From the NCBI GenBank assembly GCA_046318595.1, contig JBKCTV010000004.1:104717-168716 (forward strand): a stretch of 64,000 bases of DNA, read 5' to 3'. Shown piece by piece: positions 49,978-59,907 of this stretch; positions within the stretch are counted from its first letter, which is position 1, and the number at the start of each line of letters is the position of its first letter. This DNA is from DAITMV01 sp046318595 (GTDB taxonomy: Bacteria; Pseudomonadota; Gammaproteobacteria; Burkholderiales; Burkholderiaceae_B). The notes below the pieces were generated by a model. That model was not told the DNA's origin. It saw only the letters and a program-made list of their open reading frames with translations, and did not search any database. The position numbers were made by a program, and so were the translations under genes.

Positions 49978-52900
49978 ATGCAGAACTACTCCCTATTCAA
50001 TAGATTCACCTCCAATTTCAGTTTCGGCACCATACGACCACGCACTGAGGAAATAGACTCTGAAGAAAAGCGTTTGTCAGAGTCAGAATTTCAAGGAATG
50101 TCTTGGAAAAATCTGGAAGCCGCGCGTGAAGATTTTATAAATAGAAAATGGCATAAAGCAGGCTTTGAAGATTTGAATAGTAAAATCGATGACTTGCGAA
50201 AGGCGATTAGAGTCGCTCACGAAAACATTGAGAATATACAAAAAACTCCGCTGTCAGATATCCCCAGCGGGCTTAGCCCCTCTGATCTCTACGCGAAATC
50301 ATTCAGCCAGATTGTAGCCAGTATCGTCGATTACAAAATGATGGCCCAATACCCTGCCATTCAGAATCTGAATACTCCTCGACTCGGATCCGCTGTACGC
50401 GACACGACTTATTTAAAGACTAGCATCGATATTTTTTCCAAAAACCCAAACCTGACTTCTGCGCAAAAAGATGAGTTAACCTTAGCTTTGCTCTCGGGGC
50501 TCGGCGAAGCACAAGAAGCCGTGCGCGAATTTATGGATCTAAATAGCGACGACAATAAACAGCAGAACTCTCTATGTCCTCAGATTAAACTAGAAGAGTG
50601 GCCGTTTGTGCGCCAGGGGGACCCTACTAAATTACAGCCTTTGTTTTCTTTTTTAGAAAAATCAGCGCTTGATATTTTGGACAACTTAGCCGGTCGACAT
50701 CACAAAGATAAAGAGACAAAGATTAGTAGCCTAGTAAGTGAGTTCGGCCTCGAAACGCCTAAGCTGATTTTTTCGGAAAAACCAGCCAGAGTCAGGAATT
50801 TTAAGTGGGTTCGTTTCCTTGAGAAATGGTTAACTAACGACCGGCCACGTCACATTCGCGAGCGGGTGGCCAAGCTTTTCTTGATAAATCCGCACGGAAC
50901 TTTGCAGAACGCAGTGGCGACACAAGGTTCTGCCAATATGGCTACCAAATTTTTGAGTTTGATGAAAACGCCTTTCGTTATAGACCCAAGTCAAATTGAA
51001 AAAGACGTAAGCAGTAAAAATCCTTCGCTGGAGCTATGCAATTATTGCGTCAATCCGCTGGAAATCGACATTATGACCCGAGAAGGAATAACGGTTAAAA
51101 AAAGTCAATACGGCCGAATTTTTTCTTCGGATGTCTTAGAACAAAAATCGACCTCCCGACAAATGGTCGATAGCCTGGTTGGGTTTATGACACCGCGTGA
51201 CACTGATCTGAAAAGCAGACAAGTCAAAAAACTAGCTGAAGCAGCGCTTACAATTGACCAACAAGGAATTGACAAACTTACAAAATTCGGCCGAGATAAA
51301 GAGAGTCCGGGGCCTTTTTTAACCTCGAGCCTCATGAAGCTCTTAAAAATAGAAGCATCGCATGACACTTATCCTGAAGATTGGCTATCTCAGGCATACC
51401 AAAAAATTAGCGCCGATGATTTTTCTTTATTACGAGAATTCTTGAAAGGCGCCAAACCAGAATCCGACGAATGGCGTACCTACCGTATTCTAAGAGCGGT
51501 TTTAGGGTTAGCATTCGTGGTGGCCAAATCCAAAGATGCAGAGTCGAGTTTATCTTTTTTTGCAGGGCATTTTCTTGATAAGAGAGACGCGATTTCCGAA
51601 TTGTCGACCTCACTTGTTGAGCTTTCTGCTGATAACAATTATCAGGAACATTTCAAACACTTAATGAGTCGCGTTGAGACAACAGACAACATATCAACTC
51701 TTGATACAATACTTAGAGAAAGCAATGCTCTAGCCAAAGCAAAAACAAAGCTTTTAAGTGATTCTTTAAAAAACATTAATTCTAATCACGTCAAAAATAT
51801 CCTTACAGAAGAAATATCCGAAACCGAAAAGAATAAAAATCATTTAAAAGAAAAAATTTTAGAAAAACCCAGGCTGAACATTACGGAACCACCCACTATC
51901 ACACCAAGAGGGCTAGCGAGCCTCAATGAAACGCAGGAACTTAGACAGATAGCCAGCGACCATCAGCTTAAAAAGAAATTGATCTATCGCCTTACACGGT
52001 TTTATAAAACATGGATTGAGCCGGATAAAAACCGTCCGCGCCATCTGCGCGAAAAAGCATTTAACATACTTTTAAGCAATCCTTTTAGCATCAACGCCAA
52101 TAAAGATGTCCCAGGCTATATGGCGAATTTACTTAAAAACCCTTGGGTTTCTAAAACAGACGTATGCGCTGAAATAAAAGAAAATACCAAACCACGTCTT
52201 AGCATGTCAAGCTTGAATTGGTTTGCAAACCCAGAACCATTACCCGTTCGTGAAAATAATTCGGGCGATCTAAAAAGCCTCAGTCTCGCAGACCGCTTGT
52301 TCAGTGAGGACGAGTGTTTATCAACCCCTGGAACGGCGAACATCGAGCAAAACATCGACTATTTCTTTTGCCCAGACAAAAATATTCCTACAACCCTGAC
52401 AAACATTAGAAAATCGGTTTTTTCTTTTACACCCGGGCTTTTAACAAAATTGGCGGATTCAACCGGACAGATTAATCAAACTGTTGGCGAGGATTTCATT
52501 ACTAACACTTTAGAAGTACTGGGGATTAAACAGGATCAAGAAAATATTCGCGAAAACTGGCTTCAACAAGCTTTTGAAAAATTATCGAAGAATGACTTCG
52601 CGCTTATGAGGAATCTCGCAAAAGACGCGTTCACGGAAAGTACGAATCCAAGCGAAACGAGCGGGCAACCGGCACAAATCGCATACAGCCTAGCCAAAAT
52701 AGTTCTGGAGGTGTCACTCAGGGCTGTGCGTAGTGACCTACACGAGAGTACGCGCAAGGGTTGTCAAAAAATTAATGCTCTTCTTTTGGCTGCCCCTCAA
52801 AGCAAGCAAGAATGCGTCTATTCTGCGAATAAGAGAGCGTATGAGCGTTTGTGCGCGGCCAAAGTCGATAAGACCCTAGAAAAACTGCAAAGCGACCTTG

Positions 52901-55704
52901 AGAGCAAAAAAATTGTTCTTACTGAGCTAAGAGAGCGGTATCTAAGAAAAACGCTCGACATATCGAGCCTCAAATCGAAATCACCAGAGAACCATTTACA
53001 TTTGACCGAGCTGCTTGTAGACGCCAATAAATTACAAACAGATATAGTCAACTTACAGATAAAATGCGATCTTGTTTTAGATAACTTAGCATATGAGCAA
53101 CCGCCATTTAACTTACTAACCGAAAACGATTACAAAACTTTTATTAAAAAACAGAAGAATTCGTTTTCCGATAGTTTTCTAAAAAACGTCTCGGATATAA
53201 TAGACGCGACATGGAGAAAACTCTACTCTTTTAAACACTGCGTTAACTTTAACGAATACAATAAATTTTGTTCGTGGATGGGTAAAGACGCAGAAAACAT
53301 CGAAAACCTAATCGAACTAGCCAAAAACTTGCTTGAGCTACCTGACATTCTTAGTTTGAAGGACATAGCTCCTAATCGGCAAGAGTATTTTATTAGACTT
53401 AAATCTTCGCTAGAAAATGTTACGGGTTCGCGCTCAGAGGGTAACGCCTCATCACTAGAGGAGAGGATCAGCGCCGAGCGTAAGTTCAAGCAAGATCTTT
53501 TAGCTTTAGATCAAAAAGAATTTAAGCGCTATATCGATGCCGCTGCGATTAATGTCGCTTTTCCGATCGAAACACCAGAAGCTTCAAGAAAATACAAAGG
53601 CAGCGCGATTGCTGAAAGCTACGAGGCACTTCTTCGTGAACTTCTTCCTGATGATGAGTTCAAACAAAAGTTTGAGCGGATTACCGAGCTAATGCGCCCT
53701 AATTACGAACGAGAAGATAAAATTCATTCCTTTATTCTGTCTGACGGGAAACGCTATATCACTTACCGCCTATATGATCAAACCTGGGTCAGCCTTGACA
53801 GCGAGACCAAAGTAGAAACGCGTTTGGACAGATTTGATGATTTTAAGAGGAGCCTTGGCAACCAGATTACGAGCAAGGTGCTTATTCCTGCCAAGGCGAG
53901 GAAAAGTATTAATAAAGAACCTGAAGGAGTTCCGAGTGCATCGACAGAATCAACAACTAAGAGGAGTCGCTTCAACTTCGGTTTCCAGCGCACATCCAAG
54001 ACGCGACGAGCAACCCCCTCAGTGTGGCTGCCTGGCTTTAGCGGCTTTAGTAGCGGCAGAACCGCACGTAGGAAGCACGATCTTGGTATGGAAACTAAGA
54101 GATTCGCTGATGCGGCCAATAAACCTCAGGACACCAGCCTCCCAGCCGAAGAAGCGCATACATTTGGATTTACACCTCGAAAGACTGAGGTTGTAAATGC
54201 GCCTTACAATATTCTGGAGATGACCAGAACCCCAGGGTTGACTGTGGAGAATGCCCAAGTCGTAGCACTGGGCGACTTGCATGGGTCTTGTTATAAATTA
54301 TTTGAGATTCTTCTTGAATCGGGCATGATTGAAATGTCCCCAGAGTCTATCGAAAAACTTCAGAATCTTGCCAAAGACATAATTAACAACGTCGACTATA
54401 AAGTTTTCTACGCAGAAAATTCTGAGTACCTTAAGGCCCCTGACAAATCAAAGAGAGAACAAGATTATAAGAAGAGCATTCAAGAAATCATCGATAAAGT
54501 GGCAGAAAAACAAACACAAATCGAGCGTCTAAATCTCGAACTCAAATCGGACTCTAGCAACGAGTCTTTGACGGATCAAATCAAGACCCTTGAAAAAGAC
54601 ATCTTTGATACTTTAGTTGTAGAGACACTTGATGACCTAGAAAAAGAGCTTGAAAATAAACAAGAAGAAATTGATGCCCTCAATAAAATCCAAAAACCAA
54701 AATCATTAGAAAATTTAGAAAAATTTTCGGGCGAACTATTAAAATTAGTAAAAAACATAACGTGGACGGGGGGCGAACGGAAGCTCATCCTAATTGGCGA
54801 TATATCACACGATAGAGGCTTGTTGGATAATATTACCTTTGCAATACTAGACAAGATAACGGAAGGAGACTCTAAAAGGGTCGTTCGTATTGCGGCTAAC
54901 CATGACCATGATGTACTGAGCCTGCTCCTTAAAGAAAAGCAAGCACCGAAAGTTGCTGGAGACCAGGCTTGCTCGTCTCGTTTTTCGAAGTTCTTGGCCG
55001 AAGAACAAGGCACGCTTGACGACCTTGTGAAGAGTTACGAAAAGCACCTTACAGACTCTTCACTTATACATTACGACCAGGACACCAAAACATGTTATGC
55101 GCATGCGCCGCTCGTCAAGGAAAATTTCAAGAAATTATATGATCAAATGAAGAAAGCATCTTCACAAAAGAAGCTTCCCGGTTTCGAATATGACCCACAA
55201 TACAATATTGACACGCTCGACGCGGACACATTCCCTGATTTCGTTAAAAATGCCAATCTTTTTTATTCTGCTTACATAAAACATTCTTTCAATAAACGAA
55301 TCCTTGATCGCGACATAGAAGATATGCTTAAGGGGAGAGGCCGTTTGGAAGACGGTTTTATATGGAAAAGAGACACAGACATAAAGAAGCTAGAGAATAA
55401 AGAGAAAGATGCTGTTAAGCGTATGACTGCAAAGGATAGCAACTCTGAAGAAAACCTCGAGTTTCGCAAGAGGCTTGGTATCCTGACTTTCGTGCATGGT
55501 CATGACAGCAGAAACAAATACTTCAAAAATGATTTCAACTTAGAAAAAAACGGTACCCCGCCTAACGACCTCCCCCCGCCTGATGCCCTCCGTAACGTCA
55601 ATTTGGATAATAAGGCCAGACACGAGCGTGAAACGCCTACTAAGCCGATACCAGCCGATAAGATACCGCTATGCCCCGTTTACCTCTCCGGAAAAGTAAT
55701 GTAG
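49978..55704 (+). CDS. Giant effector-like protein with duplicated module and PPP-family phosphatase domain
   Basis: 1908 residues, no signal peptide or membrane segment, AT-rich. Two copies of a helical module of about 220 residues lie at roughly 275-492 and 669-885; each starts with a FLEKW/FYKTW element and RPRHIRE/RPRHLRE and ends with WLSQAY/WLQQAF...DDFSLLR/NDFALMR. A coiled-coil-rich stretch follows, then a basic Ser/Thr/Arg-rich linker (about 1300-1400). The C-terminal domain holds PPP phosphatase motifs: GDLHG (1432-1436), GDISHDRG (1607-1614), NHD (1641-1643), YAHAP with His1709, and VHGHD with His1840. That matches the full set of six metal ligands and the catalytic His1642. Motifs 1 and 2 are separated by about 170 residues, mostly coiled coil, where typical members have about 25. 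Secretion into a host is inferred. Confidence 0.78.
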   Translation: MQNYSLFNRFTSNFSFGTIRPRTEEIDSEEKRLSESEFQGMSWKNLEAAREDFINRKWHKAGFEDLNSKIDDLRKAIRVAHENIENIQKTPLSDIPSGLSPSDLYAKSFSQIVASIVDYKMMAQYPAIQNLNTPRLGSAVRDTTYLKTSIDIFSKNPNLTSAQKDELTLALLSGLGEAQEAVREFMDLNSDDNKQQNSLCPQIKLEEWPFVRQGDPTKLQPLFSFLEKSALDILDNLAGRHHKDKETKISSLVSEFGLETPKLIFSEKPARVRNFKWVRFLEKWLTNDRPRHIRERVAKLFLINPHGTLQNAVATQGSANMATKFLSLMKTPFVIDPSQIEKDVSSKNPSLELCNYCVNPLEIDIMTREGITVKKSQYGRIFSSDVLEQKSTSRQMVDSLVGFMTPRDTDLKSRQVKKLAEAALTIDQQGIDKLTKFGRDKESPGPFLTSSLMKLLKIEASHDTYPEDWLSQAYQKISADDFSLLREFLKGAKPESDEWRTYRILRAVLGLAFVVAKSKDAESSLSFFAGHFLDKRDAISELSTSLVELSADNNYQEHFKHLMSRVETTDNISTLDTILRESNALAKAKTKLLSDSLKNINSNHVKNILTEEISETEKNKNHLKEKILEKPRLNITEPPTITPRGLASLNETQELRQIASDHQLKKKLIYRLTRFYKTWIEPDKNRPRHLREKAFNILLSNPFSINANKDVPGYMANLLKNPWVSKTDVCAEIKENTKPRLSMSSLNWFANPEPLPVRENNSGDLKSLSLADRLFSEDECLSTPGTANIEQNIDYFFCPDKNIPTTLTNIRKSVFSFTPGLLTKLADSTGQINQTVGEDFITNTLEVLGIKQDQENIRENWLQQAFEKLSKNDFALMRNLAKDAFTESTNPSETSGQPAQIAYSLAKIVLEVSLRAVRSDLHESTRKGCQKINALLLAAPQSKQECVYSANKRAYERLCAAKVDKTLEKLQSDLESKKIVLTELRERYLRKTLDISSLKSKSPENHLHLTELLVDANKLQTDIVNLQIKCDLVLDNLAYEQPPFNLLTENDYKTFIKKQKNSFSDSFLKNVSDIIDATWRKLYSFKHCVNFNEYNKFCSWMGKDAENIENLIELAKNLLELPDILSLKDIAPNRQEYFIRLKSSLENVTGSRSEGNASSLEERISAERKFKQDLLALDQKEFKRYIDAAAINVAFPIETPEASRKYKGSAIAESYEALLRELLPDDEFKQKFERITELMRPNYEREDKIHSFILSDGKRYITYRLYDQTWVSLDSETKVETRLDRFDDFKRSLGNQITSKVLIPAKARKSINKEPEGVPSASTESTTKRSRFNFGFQRTSKTRRATPSVWLPGFSGFSSGRTARRKHDLGMETKRFADAANKPQDTSLPAEEAHTFGFTPRKTEVVNAPYNILEMTRTPGLTVENAQVVALGDLHGSCYKLFEILLESGMIEMSPESIEKLQNLAKDIINNVDYKVFYAENSEYLKAPDKSKREQDYKKSIQEIIDKVAEKQTQIERLNLELKSDSSNESLTDQIKTLEKDIFDTLVVETLDDLEKELENKQEEIDALNKIQKPKSLENLEKFSGELLKLVKNITWTGGERKLILIGDISHDRGLLDNITFAILDKITEGDSKRVVRIAANHDHDVLSLLLKEKQAPKVAGDQACSSRFSKFLAEEQGTLDDLVKSYEKHLTDSSLIHYDQDTKTCYAHAPLVKENFKKLYDQMKKASSQKKLPGFEYDPQYNIDTLDADTFPDFVKNANLFYSAYIKHSFNKRILDRDIEDMLKGRGRLEDGFIWKRDTDIKKLENKEKDAVKRMTAKDSNSEENLEFRKRLGILTFVHGHDSRNKYFKNDFNLEKNGTPPNDLPPPDALRNVNLDNKARHERETPTKPIPADKIPLCPVYLSGKVM

Positions 55705-55735
55705 ACAACTCAAGCAGCGTAACGCCACGCTCGCC

Positions 55736-57688
55736 TCAAGCCAGCTTGAATTGCTTGACCAGCGATTGCACCTGCCCGGACAGTTTTTCCATTTCAGACG
55801 CGGCGCCAGCCAGGGTGGCGATCACCGAGGCGTTCGCCTCGGACCCCCGGGCAATCGCGTCGATATTGGTCGCGAGGACCGAGGTGGCAGCGCTCTGCTC
55901 CGATACGGCCAGAGCAATCTCGCCGATTGCGCCCGCCACCTCGGTGGACTGCGCGGCTAAAGCTTCGATCGACGTTTTGGCGCCTTTGGCCTTGGCGGCG
56001 CCATCGTTGACCTCGACGATCCATTGGTCGACGAACCCGACCGCCGAATCGGTTTTGGTCTGCATATCGGCAATCGTCTGGCGAATCTCCTGCGTAGATT
56101 TGGCCGTGCGTTCGGCCAGTCGCCGAACCTCATCGGCCACGACGGCGAATCCCCGGCCCTGCTCCCCGGCGCGGGCCGCTTCGATGGCGGCGTTGAGCGC
56201 CAACAAATTGGTCTGACTGGCCACTTCGTCGATGACCTGGACCACTTTCGCAATCGATGACGAGCCTTCGCCGACCGCATACACGATGTCGCCCAGCGTC
56301 TGGGCCGACGCCACGATGCTGCGCATGCCCTGCTCGGTAGCGGCCACTGTCGCGGCACCGTTGTCGGAGCTCTCTTTGGCGCGCACCACGAGGTCATTGA
56401 CCGATTGCGAGGTGCACGACACCTCTTCGATGGCAACCGTCAACTGTTCGACGGAAGCAGCCATCGTCGAACTGGACTCTGCCTGACGAGCGCCGGACCG
56501 ATTGAGCTGCACCGCCATCCCGGCGATTGCATTCGCCGAGCTCAATACGGCGTGGCTGGCGGCAGACACTTCGGCGATGGTGAGGTTCAGTTGTCCGGTC
56601 TGCCGAGCGAGGCTTTGGCTGATCAAGCCGAACTCGTCGCGTGCTCGCCAGACCAGCGACGGGCTCAAATCGCGCTCGGCCGAGCGCGCCACTTGCTCGA
56701 TCACATGCTGGACGGCTTTGGAGACGTTGAGCAGCACCAGGGCACTGAAACCGGCCGCTACCGCAAAAACGATCAGGCAAAACAACAGGGTCACCAGGCG
56801 GCGCTGCTCCAGACCGGCGATGCGCGCGTTCAGCGTTTTCAGCAAACCGCCCATGATGTCCTGCTCACTTGCCATGATCGTGGCGTATGCGGCTTTTAAG
56901 TCAGTATTTCCGATTACCTCTGCGGGCGCCAGGCTTGTTGCACTGCTCAGCATTTTGTTCAAGGCAAGGATGCTGGCGCTTGCGACGCGCAGAACTTCCT
57001 GCTGTTGATTCTGTAAACTCGAACGGCGCTCAACATCCACCTCGGCGAGCTTGCTCAGCGCTTTTCTGACCGCTTCAGCACTGCTTTCGATGCGAGCGAT
57101 CAGTATATTCGCCTGTCCGACGCTGCCAACCCCTTTGACGAGGCTCAAGACCTGGCGCTGCGCACTCTGGATCTCATTCAAGAGCCTTGGCAACACAATC
57201 GTCCCAGCGTTCATTTGATAAAAAGACAGTATTTCTGGATCCAGAATCAAACCGCTCTTGTCGAGTACGGCATCGTTGAGCTCGGTCTCGAGGCCATTCA
57301 GCTCGGTGTGCAGCTTTAAATTGTTGACGTTGGCCACGTTCTCCGTGACTTCGCGGAACTTCTGCTGGGCGGCGTCCCATTCGCTTTTGATGCTGAATGT
57401 GCCGCCTTTTTGGTTGATCAGCGCATCGACCGCACCGGCCGACTGCAAGGAAGCGTTGGCCGACTGGTCGCTGGCAATCGCCTGCATCAGCACCTCGTGT
57501 ATTTCGCTTTGCCAGACCTGGACCTTGGCAATATAGGGGACCCCCTCGATCTCGGCAAGCGCCACATCGATACTGGCATTTTGTTCTTTGATAGCCGTAC
57601 CGGTGCTGAAAAAGAAACCGGCGAGGCAAACGATCGCAGGAATGACGGTTTTTGTGCGTAACGACAGTTTGTTCAATATTGCATTCAT
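55736..57688 (-). CDS. Methyl-accepting chemotaxis protein
   Basis: 650-residue chemoreceptor. An N-terminal membrane segment (TVIPAIVCLAGFFFSTGTAI) is followed by a helical periplasmic ligand-binding region of about 270 residues without Cache or PAS motifs that I recognise. A second membrane segment (LLFCLIVFAVAAGFSALVLL) precedes a HAMP-like part and the cytoplasmic signalling domain, whose invariant hairpin tip is QTNLLALNAAIEAARAGE then GRGFAVVADEVRRLAERT. No C-terminal CheR-binding pentapeptide. Ligand unknown. No flagellar or che genes are near. Confidence 0.93.
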   Translation of the reverse strand: MNAILNKLSLRTKTVIPAIVCLAGFFFSTGTAIKEQNASIDVALAEIEGVPYIAKVQVWQSEIHEVLMQAIASDQSANASLQSAGAVDALINQKGGTFSIKSEWDAAQQKFREVTENVANVNNLKLHTELNGLETELNDAVLDKSGLILDPEILSFYQMNAGTIVLPRLLNEIQSAQRQVLSLVKGVGSVGQANILIARIESSAEAVRKALSKLAEVDVERRSSLQNQQQEVLRVASASILALNKMLSSATSLAPAEVIGNTDLKAAYATIMASEQDIMGGLLKTLNARIAGLEQRRLVTLLFCLIVFAVAAGFSALVLLNVSKAVQHVIEQVARSAERDLSPSLVWRARDEFGLISQSLARQTGQLNLTIAEVSAASHAVLSSANAIAGMAVQLNRSGARQAESSSTMAASVEQLTVAIEEVSCTSQSVNDLVVRAKESSDNGAATVAATEQGMRSIVASAQTLGDIVYAVGEGSSSIAKVVQVIDEVASQTNLLALNAAIEAARAGEQGRGFAVVADEVRRLAERTAKSTQEIRQTIADMQTKTDSAVGFVDQWIVEVNDGAAKAKGAKTSIEALAAQSTEVAGAIGEIALAVSEQSAATSVLATNIDAIARGSEANASVIATLAGAASEMEKLSGQVQSLVKQFKLA

Positions 57689-57808
57689 GAGAGAGGCGGC
57701 CTGTCAATGAAGTCATGGCTCATCATCCCTGGTTCGACGGCAAATTTCTTCCTCTATTCGGGGAGGCTTGGATTAGCTCTGCGGACAGGACAAAGCTTTC
57801 ATGGCAGC

Positions 57809-59098
57809 TCAGTAACGGCCCATCTGGCCGGTCAGCGCCACGCCCAGACGCATCATCGTAAAAGCACAGCGGTTGATGGCACGCTGCCACCAAGGCAGCT
57901 TGGTGCAATCGGCCAAGTGGATTTGAACGCTGTGCGTCGCCAGCGCGCGGTCCAGCGTAGCCTGCAGTTCGCCAGCGAACCGGGCGTCATGGACGACGAC
58001 ATTCGCTTCGCGCGCGAGCAGCAAACTAAAGGGATCGATGTTCGACGAGCCGACCGTCGCCCACTGAGCATCGACGACCGCGACTTTGGCATGCAAATAA
58101 CTGTCGGTGTACTCATAAACGTTCATACCGGCTTTCAATAACCGGTCGTACAAGGACTGGGTCGCTCGATGCTGCAGGAAATACTCGACCCGGCCCTGCA
58201 GCAGCAAATCGACCCGCACGCCGCGTTTAGCAGCCTGCCGCAACGCACGCCGTAGCCGGTAGCCCGGGAAAAAATACGCGTTGGCGATGATGATGCGTTC
58301 GCGCGCCCGGCCGATGGCCTGCAAGTAAGCGGTTTCGATGGCCCGGCGAAAGCGGAAATTGTTCCGCAGCAACAGCGCCGCCGGAACACCCGCCGGGTGC
58401 TGCAAGGCATCGTAACGCAGGGGCTGACGCAGCGCCTGAAAAACCTGCGCAGCGTGGCGCCGCCACCAGAAGCGGTTGGTCGTTTCTTCGGTGTCGCCTT
58501 GCGGGCCGATCTCCCACCACAACCATTCGGTCGCCAGCCAGACATCGAGCGCGAGCGGCCCGTCGATGCGTACAGCGAAGTCATAGCGCGGCCCGAAAGT
58601 TGTGTCGGTGTGGTCAGCGTGCTGGGTTTCGTGCGCCACGGCGGCACGAATGTCGCTGTCATCGTGCAGGTTGATGCCGCCAACGAACGCGATGCGCCGA
58701 TCGACCACGATGAGCTTGCGGTGCAGGCGCCGCAGCCGAAGCAGACTCAGCCGGCGCCAACGCGGCGGCTCGGGGCGAAACACTTTCACCTCGACCCCAG
58801 CGGCGCGCAGCCCGTCGACCAAGATCGGCACGATCGGCGCCGAACCGAAACCGTCGACCACCAGCCGCACCTGGACGCCACGGCGCACCGCATCCGTCAA
58901 AACGCCGATCAGCCGGTGACCGACATCATCATCGCCGAAGATATACGTTTCGATGCGAATTTCGTGCCGCGCCGCGGCGAACGCATCGAAGATCGCGGGG
59001 AAAAAGGCACCGCCGGCTTCGAGCAGATGCAGGCTGTTTCCCGTGCGTAGCTGGGCCCGACGCGGCAGCAAAGCAGCAATAGCCTGCCTGGGCATCAT
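57809..59098 (-). CDS. clsB: Cardiolipin synthase B
   Basis: Phospholipase D superfamily enzyme that makes cardiolipin from phosphatidylglycerol, and in E. coli ClsB also phosphatidylglycerol. The two HKD motifs are intact: HRKLIVVDRRIAFVGG and HAKVAVVDAQWATVGSSN. I start at 59098, where TGATG joins it to the upstream gene, giving 429 residues, the ClsB size; the frame extends far upstream only inside the neighbouring gene. The clsB-ybhP pairing is also seen in E. coli (ybhO/ybhP). Confidence 0.92.
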   Translation of the reverse strand: MMPRQAIAALLPRRAQLRTGNSLHLLEAGGAFFPAIFDAFAAARHEIRIETYIFGDDDVGHRLIGVLTDAVRRGVQVRLVVDGFGSAPIVPILVDGLRAAGVEVKVFRPEPPRWRRLSLLRLRRLHRKLIVVDRRIAFVGGINLHDDSDIRAAVAHETQHADHTDTTFGPRYDFAVRIDGPLALDVWLATEWLWWEIGPQGDTEETTNRFWWRRHAAQVFQALRQPLRYDALQHPAGVPAALLLRNNFRFRRAIETAYLQAIGRARERIIIANAYFFPGYRLRRALRQAAKRGVRVDLLLQGRVEYFLQHRATQSLYDRLLKAGMNVYEYTDSYLHAKVAVVDAQWATVGSSNIDPFSLLLAREANVVVHDARFAGELQATLDRALATHSVQIHLADCTKLPWWQRAINRCAFTMMRLGVALTGQMGRY

Positions 59099-59907
59099 CA
59101 GGTCTTGCCGTACGCCAGGTCCACCATGATCGGCGCATGATCTGACAGCCGCGACCATTCGCGGCCGGAAAACACCTGCGCCTGGGTCACCTCGAACCCG
59201 CGCTGGTAAATACGGTCGAGCGGCACCATCGGCCGGTGCGCGGGAAAGCTCAACACGCCGCCGCGCTTGCCTTGCTGCGTCGCCAGAAAAACCTCCTGGA
59301 CGTTCAGTTCTTTTTCGATGGTTTGCGACAAACGGCCGCGCCAGTCGTTGAAATCGCCCGCGATCAGCAAAGGCGCGCCAGCCGGAATACTCGACGCCAC
59401 ATGGTGCAGCAACTGCTCGGTTTGTCGCCGCCGACTGACCGCGAATAGTCCGAAGTGAATCACCAGTGCGTGGACCTCGCCAATGGGCGTGTCCAAGAGG
59501 CAATGCAGAATACCGCGGCGCTCCAGCCGGTGGTGCGAAACATCGCGGTTGTCCCACCACCGGATCGGAAACTTCGACAACAAGGCATTGCCGTGGTGAC
59601 CTTTGGCATATAAAGCGTTCAGCCCGTAGGCGACGTGATAAGGCCCTTCGGACGAGCGCCGCGCCAGAAACTCATGCTGCGGCTCGGCCGGCCAGTCCTT
59701 GAACGACTTGGCGAAACCCTCGTGTTTGCCCTGCACTTCCTGCAGAAAAATCAAATCGGCGTCGAGCTGGTGCAACTGTTCGCGGACACCGTGAATCGTC
59801 AGGCGCGAGGCGCGAAAACCCAGCACACCCTTGTGGATATTGTAGGACGCCAGGCGAAGGCCGAAATCGGGCGTCGTGATCAGCGGCGCGGCTGAAAGAT
59901 CGTTCAT
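59098..59907 (-). CDS. ybhP: Endonuclease/exonuclease/phosphatase-family protein (YbhP-like)
   Basis: 269 residues with the EEP fold motifs: ASYNIHKG, FLQEVQG (metal-binding Glu), the AGDFNDWRG motif and the final SDHAPIMVDL His. The start at 59907 overlaps the nudB stop (TGATG); the frame begins 6 codons earlier within nudB. Gene position next to clsB is conserved in proteobacteria, suggesting a role related to membrane lipids, but the biochemical substrate of YbhP is not established. Confidence 0.9.
   Translation of the reverse strand: MNDLSAAPLITTPDFGLRLASYNIHKGVLGFRASRLTIHGVREQLHQLDADLIFLQEVQGKHEGFAKSFKDWPAEPQHEFLARRSSEGPYHVAYGLNALYAKGHHGNALLSKFPIRWWDNRDVSHHRLERRGILHCLLDTPIGEVHALVIHFGLFAVSRRRQTEQLLHHVASSIPAGAPLLIAGDFNDWRGRLSQTIEKELNVQEVFLATQQGKRGGVLSFPAHRPMVPLDRIYQRGFEVTQAQVFSGREWSRLSDHAPIMVDLAYGKT

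Noticed and set aside
59101..59560. Upstream extension of the clsB frame.
   Set aside because: It is antisense-like sequence within ybhP in another frame; TGATG overlap at 59098 gives the expected ClsB length.
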